This document shows positions 1 through 9,366 of a DNA stretch of 32,400 nt, in pieces. The stretch is from Perkinsus olseni (lineage: Eukaryota; Perkinsozoa; Perkinsida; Perkinsidae): NCBI GenBank assembly GCA_013115135.1, contig JABANP010000562.1:1-32400 (forward strand), in the 5' to 3' direction. The first letter of the stretch is position 1. Every line of letters starts with the position of its first letter. The translations under genes and the position numbers were made by a program. A model generated the notes under the pieces. The model was not told where the DNA came from. It saw only the letters and a list, made by a program, of their open reading frames with translations, and did not search any database.

Positions 1-59
1 ACTCATGCACGCGAGTGCAACAATGCAAATAAAGTCAGCCGGTTATCTTTAGTAACCTC

Positions 60-707
60 TATACCTTCATGCTGAGCCCGACCATCACTCAGATTTCCGG
101 CCAAACTGTATTGTTAACATCTGCTGCCGATCTGCTCATGCTCAGAATCTGAACCTCAGATTAGTCGAACGGTGACGCGTGACCATCCGTCGCATAGTGT
201 TGTGTTCCACGTGTGAGTAAGAAGACTACATCACTGGGATGTCTCAATTATTCTTTCCGTATCGACTCGACTGAATAGCGGGTAATGTGCTTCGAAGGGT
301 CTCGTGCTGTGTGTGCTATAGGCAATCACCCGCCTTGCTCTGTCTCCAGGAAGGTTGCGAAAAGGCTTGTCACTTGGTCCAACCTCTGCGACAAGTTGAT
401 GCGTGCGAGTGACTTCTCAGACCGTGACGCGATCGATATTGATGCGAGTTGAGCTTAGACTGGAGCTGAGAGAATCCTCCGCGGTTTCGCATCGGCTGCA
501 GGAATGCACAATAGGACGGCACTGCAAGCTTGTGTTCTGAACAGCTCAGGCTAGGCCCTGAGCGATCATATTGCATTCAGTTGCAGTGTACGTAATAAAC
601 TCCTATTTTCACACGGAGCGGCCCTCAAGGCCGATAGGGACACAAGACCGCGCGTCGGGGGAGGTCATGGGGAGTGTCGACTAAGGTTATTGCAGGTTAT
701 CATTAAT
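60..707 (+). repeat. Array unit 1: 5' flank shared by the secreted-peptide genes
   Basis: This flank is homologous along its length to the DNA before the peptide genes at 8242 and 22515. The best-kept block is 71-140 (core TTGTTAACATCTGC). A second block at 420-590 matches 7970-8145. The alignment is by eye, with many small indels. It probably holds the promoter, but I see no recognisable core promoter element. Confidence 0.6.
693..707 (+). promoter_or_regulatory. Conserved 15-bp element directly before the start codon
   Basis: CAGGTTATCATTAAT abuts the ATG. It is identical at 8227-8241, 20959-20973 and 22500-22514, and diverged at 18083-18097 (CCGGTTATCGTTGAT). In four of the five copies it starts with CAG after TTG/TTA, so it could be a 3' splice site (cis or spliced-leader) followed by a conserved short leader. 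It could also be a translation-start context. Confidence 0.5.
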
Positions 708-905
708 ATGGCTAAGACCTACCTCTCCCTGATCACTATTTTCTGGTTCGCCCTGCTATATGGCCCCCCGCAGTGCGATGCCCAACTCCGTGGCCTGCAC
801 ACCTCATCATATGAATGTGGTGCAGATGTGTGCGGCAAGCCATGCCCTGCCGGCGAGAAGTGCTTGCTGCATTGGAATGGTCAATGTTTTTGTTCCAGAC
901 CCTGA
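708..905 (+). CDS. Secreted six-cysteine small peptide, family member 1
   Basis: The product is 65 aa and its function is unknown. Residues 1-25 form a hydrophobic signal peptide (MAKTYLSLITIFWFALLYG, then PPQCDA), so the mature peptide is about 40 aa. The mature part has six cysteines spaced C-x4-C-x3-C-x5-C-x7-C-x-C and ends in CFCSRP. I chose the ATG at 708 over the upstream in-frame 690 because all four intact paralogues are 65 codons from this position and share the element just before it. The CxxxC...CxC arrangement recalls disulphide-stabilised peptides such as the CSalphabeta fold, but the first loop is very short and I do not assign that fold. A small secreted effector, inhibitor or antimicrobial peptide are all possible. 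No intron is seen. Confidence 0.8.
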   Translation: MAKTYLSLITIFWFALLYGPPQCDAQLRGLHTSSYECGADVCGKPCPAGEKCLLHWNGQCFCSRP

Positions 906-2615
906 GGATTCCTCAATGAGGAAGGGTCTTCAACGATAGGCCCTTTTTGAACACTAATATTCCAAGGTACCAACAATCCCAGGAGATGGCAATTCAACAT
1001 GCCCATCTTTTTATAAATCTCCGAGGTCCTGTCCTATGAACACTACTATAACGGTCAGATGGGCATCCCGCAGTAGACTCTGATTAGGAATGGAAGCTTT
1101 GAATGAGCGTCTCGGTAGTGCCGCTGGTTTGCGTTGAGTATGAGGGCGGCAACATTTCGAGCCGTTGAATCTATGAATGGAAAGCCAAACTGCGAGGCTC
1201 TGGTGGATCGACGGGTCCAGAATAACAGCACCCCGGCTGAGCCGAAGTCGACGTTGCGTAGAGACGCAGTAGAGGAGGCTAAACGTATGGCTTGACACGA
1301 GAAATGCAAATCGGCAACTTCTTGGTCTCGAACTCGCCGACCCTCAGTTTGTGTGTTGCCGATCGCAGGGACCTCGATCAGCCGGACTGATTGACTGAAG
1401 ATCAGTCAGCTGATTCAGTGAGTGAATCAGTCGACAGGTCTCATTCAGTCCTGTCGAATTCCGGTCTGCCCGAGCATTAATATTTGATGAAACACGTTAC
1501 CTTTAGCATGTAGTTGGTGCCTGCCAGGCACTGCCCGGAGTTCTTCGAAAACTTGCGTTGTATTCAAAGTACAGCAACGATCGCATTCGCAGCATTCGTG
1601 CATGAGCAATACTCATAACCTAGAACGCATACTCACTGAGGCCAAAGCGCACGCTAGGCTAGGATTACGCTATAGCTTCTCATTGTCGACCAGCTCTTCT
1701 CGAGTCCGGTTTTGCATTTCTTCGAGCCTCTCAAATCGCCACACTTGCAGTACAACTCAGTAAGGTGTGGCTATTCGAGAGGGGGCTCAATTTAGGAGAA
1801 AACTGGTCTCTTTTAGTATTTGGGGTGAATGTATGATCAATAGTATGACGAGGAATGCACGTGTTTGCTGGGATAAACGCACGTACAGCAAGCAAGGTTG
1901 CCCACCTTAGGTGGGCACGCAGTAGCAAAGGAGGTAGTTGCCACTCTAGTGAATAGCAGCAAAACCCTCACGTGTACCATGGCGGAAGCTGTGAATCACA
2001 GCTATCGCTGCAAGTAGGCCACTTCGTAGGCGAAGTACACGCGAATTCTGGGTGCCGAACCAGATCCCGGGGATCTGATCCCCGGAGGCACTTCCTTGGA
2101 ACTTGTCCCTTCTCCTTGAATTGTGGGAATACCCCACCCTAAAGTCAAGCCGGGTCTGGCTGGCCCGGACGTTGAACGACCGACGTTCAATTCGCTAGCA
2201 CCGTTAGCGGATAGCTTAGCGTAGCGACGCACGCCGATGCCACGCAGGTTTCTGATTTCCCCTTCGGGGTGCCCACACAGCAGATGCTACGTTTGACGAG
2301 TCACGACCCTGGTCGAGGGCCCAATGAGCCTTGTACGCCAAGCGTCTGTGCTGTGTTCTACTTCTTCATTCAAGCAGGATGGGTAGTAATGTCGTTCAGT
2401 TGCTATGACTAGTAATGCAAACTTCATGCGTGCGGGTGGGCTCGCACCGTGGGGAACGATCGATTACCACAAAGCCAAATACAGGGTAAGCCGGACAAAT
2501 CACGGTTGCTTCTGCGTCACATCGATTTCAAACGCCGAGTTGATTGTATCTTTACCTGTATATCTTGAGATGTGCTGCGCGTGTACAGCATACTGTCAGT
2601 TGTATTAGAGGTTCA
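906..2615. other. Intergenic; diverged 3' flank plus hairpin cluster
   Basis: Positions 940-1170 are homologous to the 3' flanks of the genes at 8242 and 22515 (shared GAACACTAATATTC and GCGTTGA blocks). Beyond that I find no gene. Perfect short hairpins lie at 909-923, 1392-1408, 1410-1430, 1432-1456, 1899-1917 and 2067-2085. Confidence 0.5.
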
Positions 2616-3731
2616 ATGCCCCGAGTCTTGCCGATGCGTCGAAGTCTCCTCCTTTCCACGTTAACTTGGTGGGGAATTGTACAGGAGAGCTCTGGCCAAG
2701 TATTGAGGCAACCTGTCCGACGCACGACGCTTGACTATAACGTTCCCAGACTCTACGCTCATGTGGTTGTCGATAACCAACAGTTCTATGCTCAAGTCGA
2801 CACAGGAAGTCCTGAGCTAACTGTCATCTGGAAGGACTGGTATGAGCATGTTACTCACCCTGGCAGCTGCACTACTCTGCAAATGGGTTGCTACACTTGT
2901 CCGAAAGGTTGCGACTCCAAGCCAACTATAAAAATTTCATATGGTTTTAAGGAGGTCAGCGTTTTCCCATGGCGAGGATCAGTGCGATTGGGTGATACGG
3001 TGGTTGGCAAGCTCGGTTTCGGTGTGATCAAGGGTCAGAAGCCCCCGCCTCCGTCGCGGAATGCCGCTAACATTCTCGGCCTATCGCCTGATGCCTCCAA
3101 GCTTCCTTCCGTGCTAACGCAGTTGTACGGACAGTCTAAGGTGTCCAGTCCAACGTTCGCTCTTTACTTGAGCCGACCCTCAGCGGGAAGCTTCGAGTCC
3201 AGCGGAGAGCTCCTGCTGGGCGGAGGAGACGACACGTTGTACGTGAAGCCTCTGAGATTTGTGAGGTTCAGTAAACCAGCGGTACTAGAAGTCAAACTCG
3301 ACTCACTAAAAGTCGGTAATGGTCCCTCTGTTGCTCGAATCAATCAGGATCTACTCATCGATACTGGTACTAACTTCGTCTTGGTGCCCTCTAAGTACAT
3401 CGACTCGTTGTTACGTTCGATACAAGCCGAGGCCTCGAAGACTGCCGGCAGAACTGTTAAGTTCACGTTTGCCCCCGCAAGCAAAGTGTATCTCTTCGAC
3501 TGCGCCGACGCAGCATTTCTACCAACAATAACATTTGCCTTGGGGGCTGTTGGGGAAGTGCAGCTGACTATGGATCACGCTGCCTATTATCATAATTTAA
3601 TGAATCAATGCTATATCGATATAGTTTCTGCTGAAGACAATGACTGGGTATTACCTGACAAGACGCTCTACGGTAACTACTTGGAGTTCCAACCGCAGAA
3701 CGCTAGACTCGGCATAGCCAAGTTGAAGTAG
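2616..3731 (+). CDS. Pepsin-family (A1) aspartyl protease, secreted
   Basis: This is a single-exon gene of about 371 aa. The two catalytic aspartates are plain: QVDTGSPEL (Asp about 62) and LIDTGTNFV (Asp about 249), the bilobal A1 arrangement. A flap-like tyrosine follows in KISYGFKEV (about 109). Cysteine pairs lie in GSCTTLQMGCYTCPKGC and near the C terminus. The N terminus, MPRVLPMRRSLLLSTLTWWG, is a signal peptide. The ATG at 2634 (MRRSLLLS) is an equally good start and gives 365 aa. The frame opens further upstream to 2544, but that extension does not look like a leader. The gene should encode an acid endopeptidase acting in the endomembrane system or outside the cell. Its spacing beside secreted-peptide genes suggests a secretome cluster, but no joint function is shown. 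Confidence 0.88.
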   Translation: MPRVLPMRRSLLLSTLTWWGIVQESSGQVLRQPVRRTTLDYNVPRLYAHVVVDNQQFYAQVDTGSPELTVIWKDWYEHVTHPGSCTTLQMGCYTCPKGCDSKPTIKISYGFKEVSVFPWRGSVRLGDTVVGKLGFGVIKGQKPPPPSRNAANILGLSPDASKLPSVLTQLYGQSKVSSPTFALYLSRPSAGSFESSGELLLGGGDDTLYVKPLRFVRFSKPAVLEVKLDSLKVGNGPSVARINQDLLIDTGTNFVLVPSKYIDSLLRSIQAEASKTAGRTVKFTFAPASKVYLFDCADAAFLPTITFALGAVGEVQLTMDHAAYYHNLMNQCYIDIVSAEDNDWVLPDKTLYGNYLEFQPQNARLGIAKLK

Positions 3732-3800
3732 TGATGAAGCGACTCAGGAGATAAGGTGTTATATGCTGAAGAATATATTGTCAGCAGCTACCCATTTCCG

Positions 3801-4040
3801 CAGAGGGTTTCGCTTACTGGAGCATTTATTATCAGCAGAGGGTTTAGCTTACTGAAGCATTTATCAGCGACAGAGGGTTTCGCTTACTGGAGCATTTATT
3901 AACAAACAGAGGGTTTAGCTTACTGGAGCATTTATTATTAGCAGAGGGTTTAGCTTACTGGAGCATTTATCAGCGACAGAGGGTTTCGCTTGCTGGAGCA
4001 TTTATCAGCGACAGAGGGTTTCGCTTGCTGGAGCATTCGT
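3801..4040. repeat. 35-bp minisatellite, about 7 copies
   Basis: The units begin CAGAGGGTTT(A/C)GCTT at 3801, 3836, 3871, 3907, 3942, 3977 and 4012, a period of 35 (once 36). The array starts 69 bp after the protease stop, so it may be transcribed in the 3' UTR. Units differ mainly at TTAG/TTCG and TTACTGG/TTGCTGG. Confidence 0.9.
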
Positions 4041-4904
4041 TGTCGGCGACAATATGTCGACGTCAATTTTCAATCCCGATATGCATCGTTTGTTCGAGCG
4101 CTCATCGCCGATAGCCAACTATCGAGTCAAGTTGGAGTTCGATTTGTGTTTAACGAAACCAGTCAACTCGGGAGCCAACCGAGTAGGCCATCTCGAGTGA
4201 TGGGATTGAGCCGCGGGCCTCGTAAATGATTGTCTTGAGGCGGTGTTGCCCACCTCATCCGGCTCAACAAATCAGCCCGGACGATTCCCATTTGGGGAAT
4301 GGATCCCGTATCAGCCGTTCTTATCAGACACAGTTGCAATCGCAAATCATCAATCACCGATCATTGATCGGGCTCATGGGCTGGAAATCAGGATCACTAA
4401 TCATGTATCTCAATCAAATTCAAGTAATCTGGATCAGGCTCCACGGATCAGGCCCTGATTTCAATCTTGCATCGCGATCAGGCTCCGATTCCAATCAATA
4501 GCCGTGGACGGCTATTGAATTTTCACTGGGATTCCCAGTTTGATATGGACCGCATGCGAGCTTAAACACGCTGAACTTCAGCGGCTGAAGAGAGAGCCTA
4601 CTTCTGCTTCGATGAACGAAAAAGCTCATAGTGACCAAAGAGTGAAGCTCCAGATATGAGACGATAGTAAGTTACTAAAACCATTAGTAAGGCCCTATGC
4701 CGTAGAACTGCACCTGTGCGGCGCTCTCTGCTTCCTATTTGTGCGGCGCTCCTACTTGAGCGCATACGCGATTGTCATTCAGCCCGTTTCGCAATCACTT
4801 ACGACCTTGAGCTCCTCTACGGTTCTTCGCACGCATCGCCAATAACTCATTGACACGACCTAAATGACGAGCTGATGACATTACGCTTAGCCTAGCTCAC
4901 TGCA
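4041..4904. other. Intergenic, no gene recognised
   Basis: It contains degenerate GGATCAGGCTCC-like repeats (4390-4490) and a perfect 10-bp-arm hairpin at 4495-4518. Positions 4770-4870 resemble 6030-6150. The longer frames here show no family motifs. Confidence 0.4.
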
Positions 4905-5160
4905 ATTAGCAGACGAAATCGCGACGGGATGGTTAGGGAGTCGCTAGCCATCCCACTAGTAGCTCGCTAGCTGCGAGTCACTGTCTATCAGAGCGACAGC
5001 CGACGCGGTAACGAGACCTTCCTTGCATACTCAAATACTGAGCCCGAACATAATTCGACTCCCAGCCAAACTGCATTGTTAACATCTGCTACCGACCCTC
5101 TCATCTTCTGAAGATGATCTTCATGAATCAAACTGTAACACCTGATCATTCATCGCGTGG
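4905..5160 (+). repeat. Diverged copy of the array-unit flank
   Basis: The core at 5041-5105 aligns with 71-140, 7627-7693, 16712-16785 and 21898-21967. No intact peptide gene follows. The next family member is the pseudogene at 6582. Confidence 0.55.
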
Positions 5161-5901
5161 GCACTCTGCGGTTCTGGCACTAATTGCAATGGTTCGCATC
5201 TGCATTGAGTAGTTGCGGGCCTTAGAAAATCGTACCGTTTTAATCGTCATGCGGATTTGTCTCTCCGCCGGAAAGTTTCCGGTCAAACGAAGCCAGCTAC
5301 CAGACTTTCCAGTGACGAATCGTCACTGACGATGCGGAGAAGTCTGAACCATAGACGCGAATATATAGCCTATATAATATAAGCTTCTCCAGGAGAAGGA
5401 GGAGAAATTACCCTCCTTCGATTCAAACCCAAGTCGCTGGCAATCCTCTTCGAGCGTCAAAACAGCATCCATCGGCAGCGTGAAACGTCCAAAACTGCAA
5501 TATAATCGTGACATTTGATGCACATGATCATCGTAGGCCGCTGCGTTGCTTCACGATGCCTTAAGATTCCACTCGACGGAGTTAGCGGGCACCAATAATA
5601 CCCTCAATCCAACACAGAAAGACTCCGCCTGCCTCTGAAAGAGTTCGAAGCTCTCGAGCCTTTCGAGTACAAAGGTCTCCGCGTATAGATTGATTCCCTG
5701 ACACACATACTCATTGGGTATCTTAGGCCTCCGGGAGCACCGGGCCGGGGCTCGCCTGAAGCTGCCTCCCTCAGAGGATGGTGAAGCGATATCGAGCAGC
5801 TACCCTGACACTTATTAGTCGGATTGAGGTATCGCCATGCAAGGTCGAGCGAAGTGCAAGGGCTGACTCAGTCCGACTGAGTGTGGTGCCGTGGTAAGCG
5901 A
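5161..5901. other. Intergenic, no gene recognised
   Basis: I see no supported gene. A perfect hairpin (arms 9, loop 1) lies at 5310-5328. The minus-strand frame at 5323-5523 has no recognisable domain. Confidence 0.35.
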
Positions 5902-6095
5902 CATTGTCACTCAGCCGGCTATGCACTCTCGTACAGCCTTGAGCTCCTCGACTTAAGCGTATACGTCATTGTCACTCAGCCGGCTATGCACTCTCGTACA
6001 GCCTTGAGCTCCTCGACTTAAGCGTATACGTCATTGTCACCCGGACGGCTATGCACTCTCGTACAGCCTTGAGCTCTTCTACGGTGCTTCTCACG
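5902..6095. repeat. 65-bp tandem repeat, just under 3 copies
   Basis: Copies start at CATTGTCAC at 5902, 5967 and 6032. Each carries CGGCTATGCACTCTCGTACA and GCCTTGAGCTC. The third copy diverges after about 55 bp. Confidence 0.85.
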
Positions 6096-6581
6096 CGTCG
6101 TCAATGAGACACTGACGCGAGTCGCGTCACGCGACGTAAATGACGGGACGTCATTGACGTCATTGACGACTCGGCATTTAGGCAGCTCGCAGTCTTTGCC
6201 TTCGTTGTTGGTACACAGATTAGATAGGTGACACTATGCACCTGCGTAGTACGCAGTGCGTACCCTAATTAGCTGCGGCGGACTCGCTGAGTCTTCATAG
6301 AATGAAGCTCATTCGCTCTCAAAATCGCGCTTAGGGAAATATCTCCGAATTAGAAGCGTGTTAGAACGACCTGTCGAAGGCTTGAAGTCTTAGGCTTCGA
6401 CTCGAAGCCCTTTTGTTAGAGTTGTTCGTAGAGCCGTCCAGATTCGGCGCGCCAATGTATATGCATACACATACGAAGTTGAGCGATCTTTATGAGTTAG
6501 CTATTCTCGTAGTTGCCCCTTTTCGTATAGCGACTCTTCCCGGCCTATCGTGTTCGTTAATGGCGGACTGGTCCTACTATC

Positions 6582-6731
6582 TGGTTTGCCATGCTATCCG
6601 GCCCCCCACAGTGTGATGCCCAAAGAGAGTTTGACAGCTTCTTCTGTCCAAGCGGTGGATGCGATTCTTGCCCCTCTGGATACGAGTGCTTCACCGACGT
6701 GTTCTACGGCTGTATTTGCGCAAGAACCTAG
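6582..6731 (+). pseudogene. Secreted-peptide paralogue lacking its start (pseudogene A)
   Basis: The frame starts in the middle of the signal peptide (WFAMLSGPPQCDAQ) and runs to TAG at 6729. The cysteine pattern is C-x4-C-x2-C-x5-C-x7-C-x-C, so this is a second subfamily. The sister locus at 20974 keeps the first half of the signal peptide. Here that segment is lost by a 151-bp deletion between TATCT repeats. The remaining in-frame ATG (6591) would not give a full signal peptide. Confidence 0.72.
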
Positions 6732-7254
6732 CGGCTAGATCCACGTAAGCGATGAGAACTACTAACTTACTGATTCTGTCGCACACAAGGTGCGAAATTT
6801 TCTTCGATTTTTCATCGACTCATAGCCGGCTAACATCATCATTGGTAATGGCTTAGTACTATTCTCATTTGTCCAGTCCCGAGGATGGTAAGTCTGTAGG
6901 CGACCCTTCAACAGTCTTGAGTTGCAACGTCAATGATTCCACAATAGACCCATCATCAACTGGTGCGGGTACAGAACAGAGGATGGAAACCAACCTCGAA
7001 CTCTGAAGCAGAGTTCGACGCCATTGCTTGACACTACTTCAAGGCCATCTGATTCTGGGGCCACAGCATCACATTGAGAATGAGCTCGAGTGCGCCTAGT
7101 GATGTCGCTCCTACCCGTTGGCAGGGGTGACGCGGTACCTTCGACCGCCAAAGATAGCTGTATGAGCGATAGATGGTTGGTAATGTTATGCTACTTCACT
7201 GACAGCGACGCAGGTTCGATCCCACCTACTGTAAACACAACTCATAGTGCTCGT

Positions 7255-7438
7255 TACCCATGCAGGTTTAGAAACATTGCATCCTACCTGCCCTCGCCTT
7301 TGCCCTTCCCTCCTTTACCTCTCCCTCGATACTTCCTTTCTTCGCCTTACTTCTCCTCGCGGTTGAGGGCCCTCACTAACCATCAAGTGAATTTGCCTCA
7401 TAGTGGTTAGCCAAGCCGCGACCATCGTACCTTTGGTT
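7255..7438 (-). pseudogene. Truncated copy of the topoisomerase III last exon
   Basis: The reverse strand matches part of the terminal exon of the gene at 23743: a segment coding [20 protein letters not shown], then a shortened Gly/Arg/Lys-rich tail. An internal deletion has removed most of the tail and the frame closes early. No upstream exons are present. Confidence 0.7.
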
Positions 7439-7626
7439 TTCGCTCGAATTGCGAAGATTTAATTCACTGAATTAAATTCAGTGTAAAGATTAATGTTAAT
7501 CTTTACTCATCTTACAAATTGCGAGTTACAATTAATATAAACGACTGAATAATATATCACTCAATCGACTTAGCCTAGCAGGCTTTTACCAGCAGGCAGG
7601 ATCGCGGCCGGCGCGAGTCGCTGAAT

Positions 7627-8226
7627 CAGCCCGGACATGACTCGACTCCCGGCCAGACTGCATTGTTAACATCCGCTACCGACCCTCTCATCTGTAGGTG
7701 AGAGATGGTAACGCGTGTTCCTTTACCGTCTTGGGCATGACGCCCTGGACGCCCGGATACACCGTCTCCAATGGAGACTCTCCATGCGGATTCCCCGTGA
7801 TCGCTCGACTGAATAGCAGGTAATGAGCCTCGAAGAGCCTCATGCTCCGAGTGCTGCACAGCAATCACCAGCGTTGCTATGTCTGCAGGAAAGTTCCGCA
7901 AAGGGTTGTGACTCCGTTGAGTCTCTATGACAGGTGGAACCAAGTTGAGGCGTACGTGTGACACCGCAGGCCGTGACGCGGAGATATTAATGCAGGTTGA
8001 GCCGAGATTGAAGCTGAGAGAATCCTCCGCGGTCTTGCCTAGGCTGCAGGAAAAGCTAACAGGACGGCACTGTAGCCTTGTGTTCTGAGCCACTCAGGCT
8101 CAGTTCTAATCCATCATATTGCATTCAGTAGCAGTGTAGACAGTAGACTGCCATGTCTATACTGAGCGGCCTACTGTTCAGAGAGATCGCGCCTCAATCA
8201 TTGAGGGCATTATCGACTATCCATTA
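7627..8226 (+). repeat. 5' flank of the peptide gene in unit 2
   Basis: It is homologous to 71-692 and nearly identical to 21898-22499. It carries the hairpins 7764-7778 and 8192-8206. The 155-codon antisense frame inside it is not kept in unit 1. Confidence 0.65.
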
Positions 8227-8241
8227 CAGGTTATCATTAAT

Positions 8242-8439
8242 ATGTTTAAGACCTACCTCTCCCTCATCACTATTTTCTGGTTCGTTCTGCTATCTGCTCC
8301 CCTGCAGTGCGATGCCCGACTCCGTGCGTTGTACTCTCCATCGTATGAATGCCCTGCAGGCGCCTGCGAAAAGCCATGCCCTCCCGACGAGAAGTGCATG
8401 ATACATTGGAATGCTCAATGCTTCTGTTCCAGACCCTGA
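8242..8439 (+). CDS. Secreted six-cysteine small peptide, family member 2
   Basis: The product is 65 aa, with signal peptide MFKTYLSLITIFWFVLLSA then PLQCDA. The mature peptide has the family spacing C-x4-C-x3-C-x5-C-x7-C-x-C and ends CFCSRP. Its function is unknown. It differs from the copy at 22515 by only two bases, both changing the amino acid, both near the second cysteine (GACEKPC versus GSCDKPC). The 15-bp element is directly upstream. The retrotransposon inserted 381 bp after the stop and does not interrupt the frame. Confidence 0.83.
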   Translation: MFKTYLSLITIFWFVLLSAPLQCDARLRALYSPSYECPAGACEKPCPPDEKCMIHWNAQCFCSRP

Positions 8440-8671
8440 GGAGGGGATTCTCTTTGAACACTAATATTCGAAGGTACCATCAATTCCAGGAGGTGACGTT
8501 TCAACATGCCCTTTTCTTATAAATCTACGTGGTTCGGTCCTTCGAATGCTACTATTATTTAAACGGCCAAATGGTTATCTCCCGGTAGACTCCCATCAGG
8601 ATGGGGCTCATTAAGCTCGTCTCTGTAGCGCTGCCGCTTTGCGTTGAACATGAGGGCACCAACGTTTCGAA

Positions 8672-8777
8672 ACGTGGAATTTAGTGAATCGCCTTGGCCC
8701 ACCTCGAACGTGGAATTTAGTGAATCGCCTTGGCCCACCTCGAACGTGGAATGTAGTGAATCGCCTTCGGCCACCTG
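8672..8777. repeat. 36-bp tandem repeat, 3 copies
   Basis: Units start ACGTGGAATTTAGTGAATCG at 8672, 8708 and 8744. The sister unit has two copies (22945, 22981), so copy number changed after duplication. Confidence 0.9.
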
Positions 8778-8820
8778 CTTTTACCGTGAGTCTGACCTTC
8801 TTTCGTACTCTGATTACCCG

Positions 8821-8960
8821 TTAAATTACCACACTTCGGCGCGTGGGTCTGGAGGGTTAGACTCGAGGAGTCTATCCCGAGGGATCGACGGTCATTGAAA
8901 GGGTGTCGTGCCGTTATTGTATTTCTGTGCACCCAAACACTGACCGCGAGCCCTGCGCCC
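8821..8960 (-). repeat. Split direct repeat B2 (terminal)
   Basis: 140 bp, by eye identical to 9156-9295. It begins TTAAATTACC at the outer edge. A 17-bp spacer (8961-8977) separates it from A2. Confidence 0.93.
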
Positions 8961-8977
8961 GGGTGTGGCGGGATGGG

Positions 8978-9155
8978 CTAAATTGAGATAGTGCCCTTGT
9001 TGCGACTCGATCAACAAACTTTCTCTTATTGAATGTGGCAGCGACCGTTTCGCGAGGAAGATATGCTGCACAACGATCCGCACGCATCAACACACGCACG
9101 CTGCATAACGCGCCTGCCGTTTAGAATTTAACTGGGGCTAACAAGTTATCCTGGA
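8978..9155 (-). repeat. Split direct repeat A2 (internal)
   Basis: 178 bp, matching the right terminal repeat 14587-14765 except for one missing G in TTTAG(G)AATTT. It abuts B1 directly at 9155/9156. Confidence 0.93.
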
Positions 9156-9295
9156 TTAAATTACCACACTTCGGCGCGTGGGTCTGGAGGGTTAGACTCG
9201 AGGAGTCTATCCCGAGGGATCGACGGTCATTGAAAGGGTGTCGTGCCGTTATTGTATTTCTGTGCACCCAAACACTGACCGCGAGCCCTGCGCCC
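9156..9295 (-). repeat. Split direct repeat B1 (internal)
   Basis: 140-bp partner of the terminal copy 8821-8960. It lies 71 bp after the recombinase stop. Confidence 0.93.
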
Positions 9296-9366
9296 CAATC
9301 CAGACCCGTGCCGTTGAACGCCAGAGAAGATCGTTGTTAACGAAAGATACGTCAAACTACAGATTG

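Larger units (their letters stand above)
6414..8820. repeat. Duplicated array unit 2, left part (sister of 20686-23061)
   Basis: Homology to 20686-23061 begins at TGTTAGAGTTGTTCG. It is imperfect with large indels up to about 7.4 kb, then nearly identical from about 7.43 kb to 8820. It is interrupted at 8821 by the retrotransposon and resumes at 14766. Confidence 0.88.

Noticed and set aside
708..905. Assigning the peptides to a named toxin or defensin family
   Set aside because: Only cysteine spacing is suggestive. The first loop is too short for typical CSalphabeta peptides and the second subfamily breaks the CxxxC spacing.
3801..4040. CRISPR-like array
   Set aside because: The whole 35-bp unit repeats with no unique spacers. 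It is a minisatellite in a eukaryote.
7626..8093. 155-codon minus-strand frame, also present at 21900-22367
   Set aside because: It survives only because the two units are nearly identical. The homologous DNA of unit 1 does not keep the frame, and no domain is recognisable. It overlaps the presumed promoter region of the peptide gene.
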